From positions 1-9,361 of the forward strand of contig DLYJ01000003.1 of NCBI GenBank assembly GCA_003447785.1: a stretch of 9,361 bases of DNA, written 5' to 3'. The notes below the pieces were generated by a model, which was not told the DNA's origin, did not search any database, and worked only from the letters and a program-made list of their open reading frames with translations. How positions within the stretch are numbered: the first letter of the stretch is position 1; the number at the start of each line of letters is the position of its first letter. The translations under genes were made by a program, and so were the position numbers. This document shows, in pieces, positions 7,187 to 9,361 of the stretch. The stretch is from Treponema sp. Its GTDB lineage: Bacteria > Spirochaetota > Spirochaetia > Treponematales > Treponemataceae.

Positions 7187-7717
7187 TTACACCTCTATAT
7201 TTATAAAATCCTTGCTGTCACAAACCTTCTGGACGCCGCTGCTGTCAATCGCAAGCAGGTATTCTGCAAAGGTCTGCCTTATTTTAGAATCGGCAGATTG
7301 TCCCAAAATCTCAAGGGCCGGAACCAGTACAAATGCCCTTTCTTTTATGCGGGGATGAGGAATCTGTAATTCTTTGGTGTTGATTTGTCTGTCACTGAAA
7401 ATTTCGATATCAATATCGATTGAACGGGGGCCGTTGCGGATTTCCTTTTTTCTGTTACGACCAAGTTCGGCTTCTATCTTGTTTACGGATTTTAATAAAT
7501 CGAATGGAGAAACATCGTCTTCCGCATAGCCGCACACTGCCATATTGTAAAAGTCATCCTGATCTTCCACATACATTGGTTTTGTGCGGTACACTGAAGA
7601 ACACTTTAATTCTGAGAGCAGGGCTCCAAGCTTATCAAAAGCAAGTCTGAGAAGTTTAAGTTTGTCATTCCCCTGCCATGACCTGTTGGATCCCACCCCC
7701 AGAATCACGAAATTCAT
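7187..7717 (-). CDS. folK: 2-amino-4-hydroxy-6-hydroxymethyldihydropteridine pyrophosphokinase (HPPK)
   Basis: FolK transfers pyrophosphate from ATP to 6-hydroxymethyl-7,8-dihydropterin, the step before dihydropteroate synthase in folate synthesis. The 176-residue length is usual for a stand-alone enzyme. Visible family features: GVGSNRSW (8-14), SSVYRTKPMY (40-49), DDFYNMAV (54-61), IEAELGRNR (81-89), the HPPK signature RNGPRSIDIDIE (94-105) with the likely Mg-binding aspartates D101 and D103, and IPHPRIKERAFVLVPALEI (119-137). No folP, folB or folE is visible nearby, so it is separated from its pathway here. The ATG follows the recA TAG by three bases, in the same frame. The nearest purine-rich site (AAGGA, 7734-7738) is 16 bases away, too far for normal use, so its translation probably depends on recA. 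Confidence 0.95.
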   Translation of the reverse strand: MNFVILGVGSNRSWQGNDKLKLLRLAFDKLGALLSELKCSSVYRTKPMYVEDQDDFYNMAVCGYAEDDVSPFDLLKSVNKIEAELGRNRKKEIRNGPRSIDIDIEIFSDRQINTKELQIPHPRIKERAFVLVPALEILGQSADSKIRQTFAEYLLAIDSSGVQKVCDSKDFINIEV

Positions 7718-7720
7718 TTT

Positions 7721-8890
7721 CTAAAAAAGCGCATCCTTTGCAGAAGGTGTAATTTCTACAGTTGAATCAGGCGTTACCTTTGCTTTCTGCTTTGCAACAT
7801 CCTTTGCAGCCTTAACCTGTTCAGGATAAACCGGTTCGCCTTCCTTGTTTTTTAAGACCTGACCCGGAAAAACTTCGTTTCGGATCTGAGCTTCAATCTG
7901 CTTTGCGTAATCAGGATTCTGTTCAAGGAAGTTGATTGCGTTTTCCTTACCCTGACCAACTTTTTCTTCGCCCCGGGTATACCAGGCACCGCGTTTATCG
8001 ATAATGCCGTGTTTAACCGCAGAGTCAAGAAGTGAAGCAGTTGCAGAAATACCCTTTCCGAAGTAAATGTCAAGTTCCACCTTGCGGAACGGAGGCGCAA
8101 CCTTGTTTTTAACAACCTTTACGCGGACTCTGTTTCCTACGGCATCTTCTTCTCCCTTGCCGTCAATGGATTCAATACGGCGGATTTCAAGACGAACTGA
8201 AGAATAGAACTTAAGTGCGTTACCGCCTGTTGTAGTTTCAGGGTTACCGAACATTACGCCGATCTTCATTCGAATCTGGTTGATAAATACGATTGTACAC
8301 TTACTCTTGCTTACAATTGCAGTAAGTTTTCTCAGGGCCTGGCTCATAAGACGAGCCTGAAGGCCTACCATTGCGTCTCCCATATCACCTTCGATTTCTT
8401 TCTGCGGTGTAAGGGCTGCAACAGAGTCAACAACGATAATATCTACTGCCCCGGAACGAACAAGACTTTCTGTAATTTCAAGAGCCTGTTCACCGGTATC
8501 CGGCTGAGAAACCCACAGTTCGTCAATGTTTACGCCAAGATTTTTTGCGTAAACCGGGTCCAGCGCGTGTTCAGCGTCAACGAAAGCTGCGATTCCGCCG
8601 AGTTTCTGGGCTTCGGCGATTGCATGGAGCGCAAGAGTTGTTTTTCCCGAACTTTCCGGACCGTACATTTCGATGATACGGCCGCGGGGATATCCGCCAA
8701 CACCAAGTGCTTCGTCAAGTAAAATAGAGCCAGAAGGAATTACCTCTACGCCCTGTGCATCAGGCTGTGAGCCAAGTTTAATCAGAGAACCAGCACCAAA
8801 CTGCTTTTCGATCTGAAGTCTTGCGGCTTCCAGCGCTTTGAGTTTTTCCGGCATTTCTGCCGTTTCTTTAGTGTCTGCCATTTTTGCCAC
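7721..8890 (-). CDS. recA: Recombinase RecA
   Basis: RecA forms ATP-dependent filaments on single-stranded DNA, catalyses strand exchange and promotes LexA-type self-cleavage. Family features (numbering from the GTG): N-terminal helix [20 protein letters not shown] (15-34), Walker [10 protein letters not shown] (77-85), DAEHALD with catalytic E107 (105-111), Walker B IIVVD (151-155), loop L1 near 165-178 ([10 protein letters not shown]), loop L2 near 204-231 ([20 protein letters not shown]), and FGKGIS in the C-terminal domain. No intein or frame break. The 389 residues exceed E. coli RecA because of an N-terminal extension and a Lys-rich tail ending KDALF; the tail is near neutral rather than strongly acidic. 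The start is uncertain: GTG at 8890 (MAKMADTK, with GGGAGG 11 bases upstream) or ATG at 8881 (MADTK, with AAAGGTGG about five bases upstream). I keep the GTG because MAK is a common RecA start in treponemes as I recall. Confidence 0.97.
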   Translation of the reverse strand: MAKMADTKETAEMPEKLKALEAARLQIEKQFGAGSLIKLGSQPDAQGVEVIPSGSILLDEALGVGGYPRGRIIEMYGPESSGKTTLALHAIAEAQKLGGIAAFVDAEHALDPVYAKNLGVNIDELWVSQPDTGEQALEITESLVRSGAVDIIVVDSVAALTPQKEIEGDMGDAMVGLQARLMSQALRKLTAIVSKSKCTIVFINQIRMKIGVMFGNPETTTGGNALKFYSSVRLEIRRIESIDGKGEEDAVGNRVRVKVVKNKVAPPFRKVELDIYFGKGISATASLLDSAVKHGIIDKRGAWYTRGEEKVGQGKENAINFLEQNPDYAKQIEAQIRNEVFPGQVLKNKEGEPVYPEQVKAAKDVAKQKAKVTPDSTVEITPSAKDALF

Positions 8891-8907
8891 CTTTTAATTT
8901 TCCTCCC
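8887..8907 (-). promoter_or_regulatory. Two Shine-Dalgarno candidates for recA
   Basis: GGGAGGA (8907-8901) is placed for the GTG at 8890 with 11 bases between. AAAGGTGG (8894-8887) overlaps that GTG and is placed for the ATG at 8881 with about five bases between. The first is the better anti-16S match and its spacing resembles the GGAGG-N10-ATG of cmk-rpsA. The second has the more usual spacing and an ATG. The sequence alone does not decide. Confidence 0.5.
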
Positions 8908-8911
8908 ACTC

Positions 8912-8919
8912 TATATATA
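8912..8919 (-). promoter_or_regulatory. Possible -10 box of a recA promoter
   Basis: TATATATA on the minus strand, 22 bases or more upstream of either recA start, is a reasonable -10 element. No convincing -35 hexamer lies 16-18 bases further up: that position falls inside the inverted repeat and reads GCATTT/GCGCAT. TTGAAA (8935-8930) is too close, at 11-13 bases. If this is the promoter, it is weak or needs an activator, and the inverted repeat would overlap the polymerase site. Confidence 0.3.
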
Positions 8920-8927
8920 GGCAGTGA

Positions 8928-8958
8928 TTTTTCAAAATGCGCCGTCGCATTTGAAAAA
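8928..8958. repeat. Inverted repeat upstream of recA
   Basis: On the plus strand the left arm TTTTTCAAAATGCG (8928-8941) and right arm CGCATTTGAAAAA (8946-8958) are complementary over 13 pairs with one unpaired A, around a four-base loop CCGT. It lies in the 94-base gap between the upstream gene and recA. On either strand the T-run is on the 5' side and the A-run on the 3' side, so it is not laid out like an intrinsic terminator. It could be an operator, a leader hairpin or an RNA-stability element. Confidence 0.65.
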
Positions 8959-8975
8959 ACTCTCATAAAATACTG

Positions 8976-9361
8976 TTATAACTGCTCTTTCTGAACCGGC
9001 TGATAAACTGTCCGGCCAGAGAGAGAGAGTTTTCCGTTTTCAATTCCTATTTTTGAAAGAATTTTAACCGGTCTTCCGCCTTCAATTTCAGGTTTTGGTG
9101 ACGGTGTAAACAAAACCGGAACAATTCCGTCAACATGGTCAAGGGTTTCATAGCCGACGAGAAGGTCGCACTTAAACGAATCTTCCATTTGAACGGCGTT
9201 GGAAATTCTGCCGGACCATACTACCCAGCAGCCCACGTATAAAACCGGGTCCTGGGCAACATCCGCGTAGGGAAAGTTATCCGTAATTGAATCAAAAGTC
9301 GGCTCCTCAAAATAAGACAGGAGCAAATCCGCCTTTTTCTTTATTGAAGAAGACGCATTTG
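8976..9361 (-). CDS. Unrecognised protein, C-terminal part only (5' end beyond the window)
   Basis: The frame is open from the right edge to a TAA at 8976-8978, giving about 127 residues. I did not choose the TTG at 9326 as a start because the frame continues upstream without a stop (NASSSIKKKADLL...) and the TTG has no Shine-Dalgarno site. The visible part begins with a polar helix-like stretch (SSSIKKKADLLLSYFEEP). It continues with what look like alternating beta strands: VLYVGCWVVWSGRIS, FKCDLLVGYE, GIVPVLF, PVKILSKIGIENGKLSLSGR. The G-x-W/V-V-x-x-x-G-x-I start and the closing L-S-G-R strand resemble small OB-fold or Slp-type lipoprotein domains. This is impression, not a family match. 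No catalytic motif or membrane segment is seen in this part. The gene ends 85 bases before recA and could share its transcription. Confidence 0.7.
   Translation of the reverse strand, partial: NASSSIKKKADLLLSYFEEPTFDSITDNFPYADVAQDPVLYVGCWVVWSGRISNAVQMEDSFKCDLLVGYETLDHVDGIVPVLFTPSPKPEIEGGRPVKILSKIGIENGKLSLSGRTVYQPVQKEQL

Noticed and set aside
9354..9361. CGCATTTG at the right edge repeats part of the recA-upstream palindrome (8946-8953)
   Set aside because: Only eight bases match, one copy lies inside a coding frame, and the flanks differ. Chance is the simplest explanation.

Overview
The window looks like chromosomal core sequence from a spirochaete, most likely a Treponema. This rests on a single reading frame that encodes cytidylate kinase joined to ribosomal protein S1 (a fusion annotated in treponemes), a RecA of treponemal type, a FhlA-like GAF/sigma-54 activator, and a lipoprotein signal with a loose spirochaete-style lipobox. 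The genus is an inference; no rRNA or other decisive marker is present. I saw no transposon, prophage, CRISPR array, tRNA or rRNA.

Every gene lies on the minus strand, so transcription runs from high to low coordinates. At the right edge is the 3' part of an unrecognised gene (8976-9361). A leader of about 85 bases follows, with an inverted repeat, an AT-rich -10-like box and two possible Shine-Dalgarno sites. Then comes a compact run: recA (7721-8890), folK (7187-7717), scpA (6407-7183), scpB (5804-6349), an RsuA/RluB-type pseudouridine synthase (5077-5814) and the cmk-rpsA fusion (2711-5071). After these are a GAF/sigma-54 activator (1145-2701), a membrane-anchored TPR protein (417-1091) and the start of a lipoprotein gene cut by the left edge (1-380). 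Most junctions are -11 to +9 bases. The larger gaps are 94 bases (before recA), 57 (scpA-scpB), 53 (activator-TPR) and 36 (TPR-lipoprotein). No gene-free stretch exceeds 300 bases.

Functionally, the run joins recombination and repair (RecA), folate synthesis (FolK), chromosome segregation (the ScpA/ScpB partners of SMC), rRNA modification, pyrimidine nucleotide supply and translation initiation (Cmk-S1). The scpA-scpB-pseudouridine synthase-cmk-rpsA order is a familiar bacterial neighbourhood. recA/folK on one side, and the activator/TPR/lipoprotein genes on the other, are the less standard neighbours.

I found no clearly new system. The most interesting signals concern translation at gene junctions. 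The cmk-rpsA junction keeps an internal Shine-Dalgarno site and ATG, with a -1-frame stop codon beside an A6 run. The two genes ending in TAG (recA and cmk-rpsA) are each followed, in the same frame and within 3-9 bases, by an ATG lacking a clear Shine-Dalgarno sequence. The inverted repeat upstream of recA is a candidate operator or leader hairpin.
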